From Candidatus Phycosocius spiralis (GTDB taxonomy: Bacteria > Pseudomonadota > Alphaproteobacteria > Caulobacterales > Aquidulcibacteraceae), in contig NZ_BPFZ01000016.1 in assembly GCF_030158815.1 (NCBI RefSeq), positions 1 to 64,000 of the forward strand: DNA of 64,000 nucleotides. Reading direction: 5' to 3'. The notes beneath the pieces were generated by a model that was given only the letters and a program-made list of their open reading frames with translations, made no database searches and had not been told where the DNA came from. A program made the translations under genes and the position numbers. Numbering within the stretch: position 1 is the first letter of the stretch; every line of letters begins with the position of its first letter. Positions 10,192-19,262 of the stretch are shown piece after piece.

Positions 10192-11465
10192 GCCATGGTC
10201 GCGCCCGCCCGTTTGGCGTATGGGAACGCACTCTTGCCGCGCGTTATCTGCGTGCGCGCAAGCAGGACGGTGGCGTCGCGCTGATTTCCCTAATTAGCTT
10301 TATCGGCATTTTTCTAGCCGTCGCTGTTTTGATCATCGTGATGAGCGTGATGAATGGCTTTCGCGCCGAGCTTTTGGGCCGCATTCTAGGCGTCAATGGT
10401 CATGTCTTTGTCGATGTTCGCAATATGCCTATTCCCCAAGCGCAGGCAATCCTTGTTAAAGCCCAAGCGCTGCCCGGTGTTGTCGATGTCATGGCCAAGG
10501 TGGAAGGCCAAGTGATGGCGGTGGGCCAGGGTGGTGCAGTTGCCCGCGGCGCGATGGTGACTGGGCTTTCGCGAGCAGATTTTATCAAGCTCAAGTTGGT
10601 CTCATCCAATATAGTCGGGGGGAATTTGAGCACTTGGGGCAAGGGTGAGTATGGTGGTGATGAGATTGCCATGGGCTCAAGACTGGCTGAAGCTTTAGGC
10701 ATATTGCCTGGCGATTATGTTCAACTGATCTCACCCCAAGGTGCCTCCACCCCTTTTGGCACTACCCCGCGCATAAAAGATTATCGGGTGTCGGCGATTT
10801 TTGACATCGGTATGAGTGAATATGATGCCACCTTTATTTATATGCCAATAAAACAGGCCCAGTTGTTCTTCTCAAAAGAAGCCAGTTGGGATAGCCTTGA
10901 AGTGCGGATGAAAGATCCCGATGATGCTGATCAATTGGCGCAATCGGTTGTAAAGCTTGCCGATAATCGCTTTGTTACCACATGGCGGCAACAATCAGAA
11001 AGCCTGGTTTCGGCTTTGCAGGTAGAGCGTAATGTGATGCGCTTGATCTTGATGCTGATCGTGGCCATTGCCGCCATGAACATTATTTCTGGCTTGGTGA
11101 TGCTCGTCAAAAACAAAGGTCGCGACATTGCGATTTTGCGTACCATGGGAGCCACGCGAGGCTCCATCATGCGCGTCTTTATGATGGCGGGGGCAAGCGT
11201 TGGGGTTCTAGCGACCTTGGCGGGCGCTGTTGGGGGCACTTTGTTTTGCCTCAACATAGGGGCGATCCAAAAGGGCGTTGAGTTTATTTTTGGTCCGGTC
11301 TTTAACGCCGACATCTATTTTCTAAGCCAAATCCCGGCCAAGGTAGAGTGGCATGAGGTAATAACTACCGCACTATTTGCCGCCATCGCCAGCGTCGTGG
11401 CGACGCTGCCACCTTCTTGGCGGGCTTCCAAGCTCGATCCGGTTGAGGCTTTGCGTTATGAATAG
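10188..11465 (+). CDS. lolC: Lipoprotein-releasing ABC transporter permease LolC/LolE
   Basis: This inner-membrane permease, together with the ATPase LolD, extracts outer-membrane lipoproteins for transfer to LolA. The protein has about 425 residues. It shows an N-terminal helix after [11 protein letters not shown], a large periplasmic domain, and three C-terminal FtsX-type helices ([20 protein letters not shown], where the [14 protein letters not shown] coupling helix is diagnostic). It begins in an ATGA overlap with proS and ends overlapping lolD by eight bases, so proS, lolC and lolD look like one operon. Only one permease gene is present, suggesting a homodimeric LolC/E-type complex rather than the separate LolC and LolE of enterobacteria. 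Confidence 0.93.
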   Translation: MSHGRARPFGVWERTLAARYLRARKQDGGVALISLISFIGIFLAVAVLIIVMSVMNGFRAELLGRILGVNGHVFVDVRNMPIPQAQAILVKAQALPGVVDVMAKVEGQVMAVGQGGAVARGAMVTGLSRADFIKLKLVSSNIVGGNLSTWGKGEYGGDEIAMGSRLAEALGILPGDYVQLISPQGASTPFGTTPRIKDYRVSAIFDIGMSEYDATFIYMPIKQAQLFFSKEASWDSLEVRMKDPDDADQLAQSVVKLADNRFVTTWRQQSESLVSALQVERNVMRLILMLIVAIAAMNIISGLVMLVKNKGRDIAILRTMGATRGSIMRVFMMAGASVGVLATLAGAVGGTLFCLNIGAIQKGVEFIFGPVFNADIYFLSQIPAKVEWHEVITTALFAAIASVVATLPPSWRASKLDPVEALRYE

Positions 11466-12138
11466 TCCAGTTTTGCGTTTAACCGATTTGCGCCGGATTT
11501 ATGCGACCAAAGCCGGCCCGCTTGAAGTTCTCAAGGGCGTGAACCTCACCATCATGCCCGGCGAAATCGTAGCTTTGATTGGCCCGTCGGGATCTGGCAA
11601 GTCATCCTTGCTCCATGCCGCTGGCCTATTGGAGATCTTTCAAGGTGGGCGGGTTGAGCTTGCTGGCATTGATGCGACGGCACTACCCGACGCCGCCCGC
11701 ACGGCCTTACGCCGTACCGCACTGGGCTTTGTATACCAGTTTCACCACTTGTTGCCGGAGTTTACAGCCCGCGACAATGTGGCGCTGCCCCAATGGATCG
11801 CTGGCGTCAGCCAGAACGAGGCTAAAGCCCGCGCACAAGCGCTATTGGAACTTATGGGGCTGAAAGATCGCGCAGAACACCAGCCCGGCGAATTATCAGG
11901 GGGCGAGCAGCAGCGAGTGGCGATTGCGCGCGCTTTAGCTAATCAGCCGGCCTTGTTGATCGCCGACGAGCCCACCGGCAATCTTGATCCGACCACTTCG
12001 GCCTTTGTGTTTGAAACCTTTCGTAAGGCCACGCGGGAGGAGGGGACTTCTGCTCTCGTCGCTACCCATAATGTGGATTTGGCGCGCCAGATGGACCGCG
12101 TGTTCCGTCTCGACAATGGCCGTCTCGTTGAAGGCTAA
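11458..12138 (+). CDS. lolD: Lipoprotein-releasing ABC transporter ATP-binding protein LolD
   Basis: This 226-residue ATPase powers lipoprotein release from the inner membrane. It has the Walker A GPSGSGKSS, a Q-loop region (LGFVYQFHHLLPEF, typical of LolD), the ABC signature LSGGEQQRVAIARAL, Walker B LLIADEPTGNLD, and the switch histidine in ATHN. The start ATG 11458 lies inside the last codons of lolC. No strong terminator follows before the LexA-controlled promoter at 12193, so some read-through toward the small downstream gene is possible. Confidence 0.95.
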   Translation: MNSPVLRLTDLRRIYATKAGPLEVLKGVNLTIMPGEIVALIGPSGSGKSSLLHAAGLLEIFQGGRVELAGIDATALPDAARTALRRTALGFVYQFHHLLPEFTARDNVALPQWIAGVSQNEAKARAQALLELMGLKDRAEHQPGELSGGEQQRVAIARALANQPALLIADEPTGNLDPTTSAFVFETFRKATREEGTSALVATHNVDLARQMDRVFRLDNGRLVEG

Positions 12139-12192
12139 GTTTCTTTTCAAACTATGCCATCGGCTGCAATTGTCATGCACAGAGGGCTTGTT

Positions 12193-12221
12193 TTGAGAAC
12201 AAAACATGAATAGAACATAAT
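12193..12221 (+). promoter_or_regulatory. Promoter of the sidA-like gene
   Basis: TTGAGA (12193-12198) and CATAAT (12216-12221) are separated by exactly 17 bases and match the housekeeping sigma-factor pattern closely. The -10 hexamer overlaps the LexA box, so a bound LexA would block RNA polymerase. Transcription would start roughly 10 bases before the ribosome-binding site GGAGA at 12232-12236. Confidence 0.7.
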
Positions 12222-12227
12222 AAGAAC
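12213..12227 (+). promoter_or_regulatory. LexA (SOS) box, GAAC-N7-GAAC
   Basis: GAACATAATAAGAAC is a perfect match to the alphaproteobacterial LexA operator, a direct repeat GAAC-N7-GAAC (GTTC-N7-GTTC on the other strand). It covers the -10 element of the promoter ahead of the 28-codon gene at 12243. A further GAAC half-site at 12197-12200 is not at the right distance to form a second box. Confidence 0.8.
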
Positions 12228-12242
12228 ACACGGAGATTTAAG

Positions 12243-12329
12243 ATGGCCCAACTTCAAGATGCAGCAGCCTTCGCTGCAATTCTGGCTTTTACGCTTATGG
12301 CCTGGGGCTGGGGTGCTGTTATCGGCTGA
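12243..12329 (+). CDS. sidA: SidA-like SOS-induced inner-membrane micropeptide (cell-division inhibitor)
   Basis: This is a 28-residue peptide with a short polar start (MAQLQDAAA) and one hydrophobic helix rich in Ala, Leu and Trp (LAFTLMAWGWGAVIG). It has a ribosome-binding site GGAGA at 12232-12236, a LexA box on its promoter, and its own terminator. In Caulobacter, SidA is a 29-residue LexA-controlled membrane peptide that blocks division by acting on FtsW/FtsN after DNA damage. Size, membrane helix and SOS control all fit. The position directly before dnaE also agrees with my recollection of the Caulobacter locus. Sequence identity to SidA could not be tested here, so the name is an inference from architecture. 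Confidence 0.75.
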   Translation: MAQLQDAAAFAAILAFTLMAWGWGAVIG

Positions 12330-12347
12330 GGATGGTTTAAGTTCTGA

Positions 12348-12369
12348 TGTCGGCTGGGGCTGACATTTT
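12348..12369 (+). terminator. Rho-independent terminator after the sidA-like gene
   Basis: A seven-pair stem (TGTCGGC with GCTGACA, one G-T pair), loop TGGG, is followed by TTTT at 12366-12369. It lies 18 bases after the stop codon and separates the small gene from dnaE, so the micropeptide is probably a monocistronic unit. Confidence 0.65.
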
Positions 12370-12424
12370 CCTGCAAGTCCTGTCACACTAGCACCATGGT
12401 TTTTGGGTCGTAGTGGGGTCTTTG

Positions 12425-15400
12425 ATGGTAGAGTTTAAGGGTGTTGGGCATGGAAACACAGGTTTTATAAATGAGACGCCCAAGCCACGTCCTGCAATGG
12501 GGCCAAAGTTCGTGCATCTGCGTGTGCGATCGGCCTATTCTCTTTTAGATGGGGCGATGACCGTTAAAAACCTTGCAGACATTGCGGCCAAATCTGGCTG
12601 CGCTGCTGTTGGCATTTCTGACCCTAATCTTTTTGGTGCTTTGGAATATTCAGAAGCCATGGTGGAGAAGTGCATACAGCCAATCATGGGATTGTGTCTG
12701 CCCGTTTGCTTTTTAGCAAAAAAGCCAGCAAGCCAGCCCGGTCCAGATGGAAACATTGCTCTAATTGCCCAAAATAGTGCCGGATGGGCCAATTTAATGG
12801 CTTTATCGAGCCAATCATTCCTGGATATCCCTGCTGGCTCCTTACCCCATGTGACACTGGCGCAAGTTCTAGCCCACCATGAGGGGGTGATCTGTCTCAG
12901 CGGTGGTCGCGAAGGCATTGTCTCGCGCGCATTAATGGCCAATTTAGAGGCTGAAGCGGCATTTTTGGTTGAGCAATTACGCACAGCATTTAAGGACCGA
13001 TTTTATATTGAGCTACAGCGCCACGCTATGGCGGATGAGGCGATTACAGAGCCTCAATTGATTGATTTAGCCTATCATTTGTCCTTACCCTTGGTGGCCA
13101 GTAATGACGTCCGCTTTGAAAGCCCAAATCGACATGGCGCGCAGGACGTATTAATGTGCATTGGCCAAGCCACCCGCGTGGCCGATGAAAAGCGCGATCG
13201 CGTGTCGCCGCATCATTGCTTCAAAAGCGAAGCCGAAATGATCGAATTATTTTCCGATTTACCAGAAGCCCTCGACAACAGCGTGGATATCGCGCGCCGT
13301 TGTGCGGTACGTCCCTTGGTACGGTCTCCAATCCTGCCCCGGTTTCCCTCCACGGAAGGCCGCGATGAGCCTGAAGAACTTGCCACCCAGGCACGTGCCG
13401 GTTTGGAAGCCCGGCTCGCCAAGAGGCCACCGGTTATGGCGCGGGAAATCTATCAACAGCGCTTGGAGCATGAAATCAATGTGATCAATCGGATGGGCTT
13501 TGCAGGCTATTTCCTCATCGTGGCTGATTTTATCAAATGGTCAAAGGAAAATCATATTCCGGTGGGGCCGGGGCGGGGCTCCGGGGCGGGATCTCTGGTC
13601 GCTTATTCTTTGACCATTACAGATCTTGATCCTTTGGCCTTTGGCTTGTTGTTTGAACGCTTTTTGAACCCAGAGCGCATTTCCATGCCCGACTTTGACA
13701 TTGATTTTTGTCAAGAAAAGCGTGATCTTGTCATTGATTATGTACAAAAGAAATATGGTGCAGACCGGGTAGCGCAAATCATCACCTTTGGCACCTTACA
13801 AGCGCGTGCGGCGCTGCGCGATGTCGGCCGGGTGCTCGACATGTCCTATGGCCAAGTCGATCGACTAGCCAAGCTTGTGCCCAATAATCCAGCGGCTCCG
13901 ATCAGTTTAGCCCAAGCCATTAAGGAAGAGCCGCGTCTTAGAGAAGAAAGCGGGCGGGACAGCGATGTCCGCATGCTTCTAGAAACAGCTATTGAACTAG
14001 AGGGTCTTTATCGCAACGCTTCCACCCACGCCGCAGGTGTGGTAATCGGCGACCGCCCGTTGCACCAATTGGTACCCCTTTACAAGGATCCAAGATCAAG
14101 CCTTCCTGCCACCCAGTTCAACATGAAATGGGTAGAGCCTGCGGGCCTTGTCAAATTCGATTTTCTAGGTCTTAAAACTCTAACTGTCATCCAACGCGCA
14201 CTTGATTTTTTGAAGCTTCGCGGCGTTGAGGTAGATCTCGACACTTTGCCCTTTGATGATCCTAAGACCTATGAATTATTAGCTTCGGGTAAAACCATGG
14301 GTGTGTTTCAGCTTGAAAGTCAGGGCATGCGCGATACGTTGCGCAAAATGCGGGCCGATACGCTCGATGACATTATTGCTTTGATTTCTCTCTATCGTCC
14401 TGGCCCTATGAAGAATATTGAGACCTATTGTGATGTGAAATTCGGTCGCAAGCAGGCGGATTATCTTCACCCTAGCCTTGAACCCATTTTGAGAGAAACC
14501 CAAGGCGTCATCATTTATCAAGAACAGGTGATGCAGATTGCCCAAATTCTTTCGGGCTATTCACTGGGGGAAGCGGATTTATTACGCCGTGCTATGGGGA
14601 AGAAAAAGCCCGAAGAAATGGCAATGCAAAAGGATCGTTTTGTTTCAGGTGCCACAGAGCGCGGCGTCGAAGCGGAATTGGCCGACCACATCTTTGAGCT
14701 GGTCAGTGAGTTTGCGGGTTATGGATTTAACAAATCCCATGCCGCCGCTTATGCTGTTATCGCGTACCAAACGGCATGGCTCAAGGCGAATTACCCAGTA
14801 GAATTTATGGCCGCCTCCATGTCCTTAGACGTGGATGACACCGATAAATTGGCCGCTTTTGTCCAAGAAGCCAAAAGCATGAAGATTAAGATTTTATCAC
14901 CTGATTTAAACTCATCCGATGCAGATTTTAGTGTGCAAGGTGATGCGATCCGCTATGCGCTTGGCGCAATTAAAGCGGTCGGAGTTGCTGCCATGAGGCA
15001 AGTCGTGGCAAATCGAAATGCCCAAGGCGTATTTAAATCCTTGCACGATCTTGCCGAACGCGTCGATCCAAGGCTATTAAGTCGGCGCACGTTTGAGACT
15101 TTAGCTAAGGCTGGCGCTTTTGATAGCATTGAGCCTAATCGGGCATTAGTGTTTGCGGCCACAGATCAATTGGTGGCCCATGCCAATGCCGCAGCTAGTG
15201 ATCGACAAAGTGCACAGACGAGCTTGTTCGGCGATAGCGCCCTACCCCCAAGGGCTCCCCTTCCTAGTGTCAAACCTTGGACTTCGCAAGAACGCTTGGA
15301 TTATGAATTTCAAGCCCTTGGTCTGTTTTTATCGGGTCATCCACTGGAGGATCTCACAGATGCTCTGCGGCGACGCCAAACCGTATTTTATTCAGAAATC

Positions 15401-15919
15401 TCCTCCAAAATGCAAGGTGTCGACGCCATATTTAGGATGGTAGGGGTTGTACGTGGGCGTAAAGAGCGCCCAGCCCGGGATGGGGGAAAATTTGCTTGGG
15501 TGACTTTAAGCGATCCAACCGGTGAATTTGAGGTAATGATCATGCCCGAAGTGCTAGATGATGCTCGCGCTTTATTGGACCCTGGCACTTCCATCAGCTT
15601 TCGCGCCAAGGCTCGGCTGCGCGATGGTGACTTAAAGCTAACCGCAGAACATATTGAATGGCTCGACCAAGCCGATCTTACAGGGTGCAAGGGCGTGAAG
15701 GTCTTTTTGGAACGGGGGGCAGCTTTGAGCGACCTTGCTAAAGTCACACAAGCCCTTCGTAATAGCCCATCCTCGAATTGTGGTGAGTTGCGCATCGTCG
15801 TTGAATTATCCGATGGCAGCGAAGTCGAGCTGCAAGCTCCGGGCCGTTTTCCCATTGATGTCTCTGCCCGCCGAGCCCTTAAAAGTGCAGCGGGTGTTCA
15901 ATCCGTCGCTGAGTTTTGA
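12425..15919 (+). CDS. dnaE: DNA polymerase III alpha subunit
   Basis: This is the replicative polymerase catalytic subunit, about 1164 residues. Visible parts are an N-terminal PHP domain (FVHLRVRSAYSLLDGA, then SDPNLFG), the palm with PDFDIDF (about residues 422-428, catalytic aspartates), GRGSGAGSLVAY, the fingers and helix-hairpin-helix region, and a C-terminal OB fold (DAIFRMVGVVRGRKERPA and following). It has the E. coli DnaE layout, not the SOS mutasome DnaE2 type. The start is uncertain: GTG 12413, ATG 12425 and ATG 12497 are all in frame and none has a strong ribosome-binding site. ATG 12425 is a compromise; family N-termini fit 12497 equally well. Confidence 0.93.
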   Translation: MVEFKGVGHGNTGFINETPKPRPAMGPKFVHLRVRSAYSLLDGAMTVKNLADIAAKSGCAAVGISDPNLFGALEYSEAMVEKCIQPIMGLCLPVCFLAKKPASQPGPDGNIALIAQNSAGWANLMALSSQSFLDIPAGSLPHVTLAQVLAHHEGVICLSGGREGIVSRALMANLEAEAAFLVEQLRTAFKDRFYIELQRHAMADEAITEPQLIDLAYHLSLPLVASNDVRFESPNRHGAQDVLMCIGQATRVADEKRDRVSPHHCFKSEAEMIELFSDLPEALDNSVDIARRCAVRPLVRSPILPRFPSTEGRDEPEELATQARAGLEARLAKRPPVMAREIYQQRLEHEINVINRMGFAGYFLIVADFIKWSKENHIPVGPGRGSGAGSLVAYSLTITDLDPLAFGLLFERFLNPERISMPDFDIDFCQEKRDLVIDYVQKKYGADRVAQIITFGTLQARAALRDVGRVLDMSYGQVDRLAKLVPNNPAAPISLAQAIKEEPRLREESGRDSDVRMLLETAIELEGLYRNASTHAAGVVIGDRPLHQLVPLYKDPRSSLPATQFNMKWVEPAGLVKFDFLGLKTLTVIQRALDFLKLRGVEVDLDTLPFDDPKTYELLASGKTMGVFQLESQGMRDTLRKMRADTLDDIIALISLYRPGPMKNIETYCDVKFGRKQADYLHPSLEPILRETQGVIIYQEQVMQIAQILSGYSLGEADLLRRAMGKKKPEEMAMQKDRFVSGATERGVEAELADHIFELVSEFAGYGFNKSHAAAYAVIAYQTAWLKANYPVEFMAASMSLDVDDTDKLAAFVQEAKSMKIKILSPDLNSSDADFSVQGDAIRYALGAIKAVGVAAMRQVVANRNAQGVFKSLHDLAERVDPRLLSRRTFETLAKAGAFDSIEPNRALVFAATDQLVAHANAAASDRQSAQTSLFGDSALPPRAPLPSVKPWTSQERLDYEFQALGLFLSGHPLEDLTDALRRRQTVFYSEISSKMQGVDAIFRMVGVVRGRKERPARDGGKFAWVTLSDPTGEFEVMIMPEVLDDARALLDPGTSISFRAKARLRDGDLKLTAEHIEWLDQADLTGCKGVKVFLERGAALSDLAKVTQALRNSPSSNCGELRIVVELSDGSEVELQAPGRFPIDVSARRALKSAAGVQSVAEF

Positions 15920-16012
15920 GGGATGTGTGAGTGGTTGTGCTTGACACTCCCCTTTTCTTTTCGCGCGTGGGGGCATTATCTTTAATTCTCAGATATTCTA
16001 AACAGGAGAGCC

Positions 16013-17329
16013 CTACCCAAACACCCGCGCAAAAATCGTATCGACTTGGGCAAAATGGTGGCTGTCATCGAATAGGCTGGTTAGATGGTCGGACCGTAAA
16101 AGCGCTGTGACTTTTGGGTCAGCGCGCAAGCGTGTTAGAAAAGCGTCACTCGGACGAGGGCTGGGCATGGACCACACCGCCATCGCATTGGCCTGCACCA
16201 AACTATAGGCCTCTTCGCGGCTGGCACCGGCTTGGGTGAGGGCTAAGAGAACGCGTTGGGAATTATGCAAGCCGCCCAATAAATCGAGATTGGCTTTCAT
16301 CCGATCTGGATAGATCAAGAGCTTTTCGACCACCCCCGCTAACCGATGCAAGGCAAAATCAAGATGGATAGTGGCGTCAGGCCCAATCCCGCGCTCCACA
16401 CTTGAGTGGGAGATATCGCGTTCATGCCACAAGGCGACATTTTCAAGCGCGGGTACAGCGGCAGAGCGCACCAGACGCGCCAAGCCTGTCAAATTCTCCG
16501 TCAAAACTGGATTGCGCTTATGGGGCATTGCTGAGGAGCCTTTTTGACCTTCTGAGAAGAATTCTTCGGCCTCGAGTACTTCGGTACGCTGCATATGGCG
16601 GATTTCGGTGGCGAGACGCTCAATTGATGAAGCAACTACCGCCAAAGCACAAAAGAAGGCGGCATGGCGATCACGCGGGATCACCTGGGTGGAAACAGGC
16701 TCAATGGTAAGGCCCATTTGAGCTGCAACATGGGCTTCCACGCGCGGGTCGATTTGCGCGAACGTACCAACAGCACCAGAGATAGCACAAGTGGCAATCT
16801 CGGCCTTGGCGGCAACCAAACGGTCCTTGGCGCGGGAAAATTCGGCATAAAAGCCCGCCAAAGTGATACCAAAAGTGGTGGGCTCGGCATGGATGCCATG
16901 GCTTCTCCCAATGCGCACACTGTACATATGCTCTAAGGCGCGGGTTTTAAGGGCCGCCAACACCCGCTCTACCCCGCAAACCAAGAGATCACTCGCACGC
17001 GCTAATTGCACCGATAAGCAAGTATCCAGCACGTCAGAGCTCGTCATGCCCTGATGCACAAAGCGTGCTTCAGGCCCCACGATTTCGGCCAGATGGGTCA
17101 AAAAGGCGATCACATCATGCTTGGTCTGCGCTTCAATCTCATCAATGCGCGCGACATCGAACGTGGCGTTCCCGGCCTTTTCCCAAATCTTTGCCGCTGC
17201 TTGCTTAGGGATGACGCCCAATTCAGCTAGTGCATCTGCGGCATGGGCCTCAATCTCAAACCAGATTTTAAAGCGGGTTTGAGCATCCCAGATGGCGATC
17301 ATTTCAGGGCGGGCATAGCGGGGGATCAT
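16013..17329 (-). CDS. purB: Adenylosuccinate lyase
   Basis: This enzyme catalyses two purine-pathway steps: SAICAR to AICAR plus fumarate, and adenylosuccinate to AMP plus fumarate. The protein has 438 residues and belongs to the fumarase/aspartase superfamily. It carries the signature loop GSSAMPHKRNP (mobile Ser-containing catalytic loop), TSSDVLDTC (substrate binding) and RSHGIHAEPTTFG with the catalytic His. It begins MIPRYARPEM, as family members do. It is convergent with dnaE and divergent from nothing close, with the spinster-type transporter gene next upstream on the same strand about 110 bases away. Confidence 0.95.
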   Translation of the reverse strand: MIPRYARPEMIAIWDAQTRFKIWFEIEAHAADALAELGVIPKQAAAKIWEKAGNATFDVARIDEIEAQTKHDVIAFLTHLAEIVGPEARFVHQGMTSSDVLDTCLSVQLARASDLLVCGVERVLAALKTRALEHMYSVRIGRSHGIHAEPTTFGITLAGFYAEFSRAKDRLVAAKAEIATCAISGAVGTFAQIDPRVEAHVAAQMGLTIEPVSTQVIPRDRHAAFFCALAVVASSIERLATEIRHMQRTEVLEAEEFFSEGQKGSSAMPHKRNPVLTENLTGLARLVRSAAVPALENVALWHERDISHSSVERGIGPDATIHLDFALHRLAGVVEKLLIYPDRMKANLDLLGGLHNSQRVLLALTQAGASREEAYSLVQANAMAVWSMPSPRPSDAFLTRLRADPKVTALLRSDHLTSLFDDSHHFAQVDTIFARVFG

Positions 17330-17441
17330 GGTTGAAGCTTTCGCAAATTGGATTAGGCATCAAGAATAGATTGCCAACACGTTTGCGCTGGCAATCCTAG
17401 GGAAGCGGATGTGTGCCAAGAAGGACCAGTCGCGCTTCAGG

Positions 17442-18875
17442 TCAAGTCGCATTTGCTTCAGCTTCGGTGGCTTGCAAATCCTCAACGATGGTTTTTCGGG
17501 CCAGAATGAAGAAGATAATCGCTAAAATGCCCACCGATGAGGTCGTCAAAAGGGACCATCTAATCCCCTCAGCCTGCGCGATTTTACACATCTGGTCAGC
17601 TGCCGTCTGCGCACCACCCTTGCAGAAACTGGAATAATCAAAGCCAGAGCCTAAAGTTAAGAAGTGATGTTGGGCAAAATAGTCTGAGAAAAAACCGATG
17701 GCGGTGGGCCCAGCACCCAGACCGATCATATTGACAACAAACAACATGATAGCCACCGCCGTCGCGCGCGTGCGTGGCTGCACCAAGCTTTGGACCGCAG
17801 CATAGACAGGCCCGTACCACAAGGAATTCAACAAGGTTGGTATCGCAAGCAATAAAATGGCAATAGAAGCTGATTGGGCGAACATGGCCAACCAGAAAAA
17901 CGGGATACCGAGCATAAAAGCAACCAAAGGCACACTCATATAAGCGCGCTGATCTTTCCTTGCCGCCTTATCGGCCAAAATCCCGCCGATTAAGGTGCCC
18001 ACAACCCCTGACACTAAGGTCATACCCGCCATAGCACCACCACGTTCAGCCAATCCCATTTCATGCACACGGGTTAAAAAAGAGGGTAAAAAATAGGCAT
18101 GACCATAGCCTAAAAAGGAAACCGTGGTGGCCGCCAGCACAGCGTACCAATAGGATTTTTTGGAGCGAAGCTCCACCAAAGCGTCTTTGAAACTTGGGGC
18201 AGTACTGGAATGGGCTTTGGTAATTAAGCCCAAACTCCGGGGCTCTTTAAGGGTGATCCAAGCAAGGATGCCGATCACAATACCCGGTAAACCAACAGCA
18301 AAAAAAGCAGTTCGCCAGCCAAAATGCTGGGCGATCAAAGCCCCAATGATAAAGCCCAACGCCGAACCAATAGGAACCCCTAAAGAGTAAAAGGCCAGCG
18401 CCGATGCACGCTTATCTGGGCTTACATAATCAGATATTAAGGAGTGGGCAGGGGGGGTACACCCCGCTTCGCCAACCCCAACTCCGATGCGTGACAACAA
18501 CAAGTGAGTAAAGTTCTGAGCCGCACCTGATACAGCGGTAAACCCACTCCAGACCACCACAGCTATTGAGATTATTCTAACCCGGTTTCCCCGTTCTGCA
18601 ATGCGCGCTATAGGTATTCCAAGCAAGGTATAGAAAAAGGCAAATGCCAAGCCGCCCAACAGGCCCAATTGTTTGTCACTAAGGCCCAGAGATTGTTTAA
18701 TCGGCTCTGCCAATATCGCGACAATCTGGCGATCCACAAAGTTTAGGGTGTAAATTACCAACAACACCCACAATGCGTAGCGGACGTAAGCCGGGCTAAA
18801 AGGTCCTTCATGTGTGGGCAGAGGCATTTTATTGTTTGTATCGACCGATTTGGCCCCGTCTGTGGTCTCGCGCAT
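17442..18875 (-). CDS. Spinster-type MFS transporter
   Basis: This is an inner-membrane protein of about 477 residues with twelve predicted helices. The opening YALWVLLVIYTLNFVDRQI and the SDKQLGLLGGLAFAFFYTLLGIPIARIAE segment are typical of the spinster-related MFS branch common in Caulobacterales and sphingomonads. GVGEAGCTPPAHSLI is the conserved TM4-5 motif. The start at 18875 (MRETTDG) is chosen because AGGGG lies about nine bases upstream; a longer frame to 18932 lacks such a site. The substrate is unknown; bacterial members are often annotated as sugar or lipid exporters without proof. Confidence 0.85.
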   Translation of the reverse strand: MRETTDGAKSVDTNNKMPLPTHEGPFSPAYVRYALWVLLVIYTLNFVDRQIVAILAEPIKQSLGLSDKQLGLLGGLAFAFFYTLLGIPIARIAERGNRVRIISIAVVVWSGFTAVSGAAQNFTHLLLSRIGVGVGEAGCTPPAHSLISDYVSPDKRASALAFYSLGVPIGSALGFIIGALIAQHFGWRTAFFAVGLPGIVIGILAWITLKEPRSLGLITKAHSSTAPSFKDALVELRSKKSYWYAVLAATTVSFLGYGHAYFLPSFLTRVHEMGLAERGGAMAGMTLVSGVVGTLIGGILADKAARKDQRAYMSVPLVAFMLGIPFFWLAMFAQSASIAILLLAIPTLLNSLWYGPVYAAVQSLVQPRTRATAVAIMLFVVNMIGLGAGPTAIGFFSDYFAQHHFLTLGSGFDYSSFCKGGAQTAADQMCKIAQAEGIRWSLLTTSSVGILAIIFFILARKTIVEDLQATEAEANAT

Positions 18876-19055
18876 CTGGCTGTTTCCCCTCTGCACAGGT
18901 CTAAGGCCTGCCTTTGCTGATCGGCCTAGCATCTAGATGTTGGTGGAAAAAGCAAGGGCAGGTCACTTCAAGCTTAAGTGAGGCTTCAACGGTCCCTTAG
19001 GTATAAAAAACCATGATACACAGATTCGTGATAAAAAAATGCCGATTAATAAGAC

Positions 19056-19084
19056 TTGACCAATCCTGTGCGCATGTTTATGCC
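19056..19084 (+). promoter_or_regulatory. Possible ilvB promoter
   Basis: TTGACC at 19056-19061 and TATGCC at 19079-19084 are 17 bases apart, just upstream of the leader peptide. The -35 is good and the -10 is weak, so the call rests partly on position. Confidence 0.4.
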
Positions 19085-19112
19085 TCTTAACTAAGTTTGG
19101 GGAGACACCATC

Positions 19113-19166
19113 ATGCGCAACGTCGCATACGCACTTGTGATCAGGCCGCGCGGGGGTGGGGGATAA
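19113..19166 (+). CDS. ilvB leader peptide (attenuation control)
   Basis: This 17-residue frame, MRNVAYALVIRPRGGGG, has an excellent Shine-Dalgarno sequence (GGGGAGA at 19099-19105). It packs Val, Leu, Val and Ile codons into its middle, the signature of a branched-chain amino-acid leader. It ends 31 bases before an intrinsic terminator and 96 bases before ilvB. When charged Val, Leu or Ile tRNAs are scarce, a ribosome stalled here should favour an antiterminator over the terminator. Attenuation of ilvBN is on record for Caulobacter; the details here are inferred. Confidence 0.8.
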   Translation: MRNVAYALVIRPRGGGG

Positions 19167-19197
19167 TTCCCTCGCTTCCATGCGGCGTTGCACCAAT

Positions 19198-19221
19198 GGG
19201 GCTCAACAGGCCCCTTTTTTT
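19198..19221 (+). terminator. Attenuator terminator of ilvB
   Basis: A GGGGCT/GGCCCC stem of six pairs (the last a T-G pair) with loop CAACA is followed by seven T residues (19215-19221). It stands between the leader peptide and ilvB. The upstream segment 19146-19187 contains complementary GCCGC and GCGGC, and GGGGA with TTCCC, able to form competing hairpins. Confidence 0.8.
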
Positions 19222-19262
19222 ATACCTCAAATCCAGCCATAAGACTTTTTTGGAACACTGCC

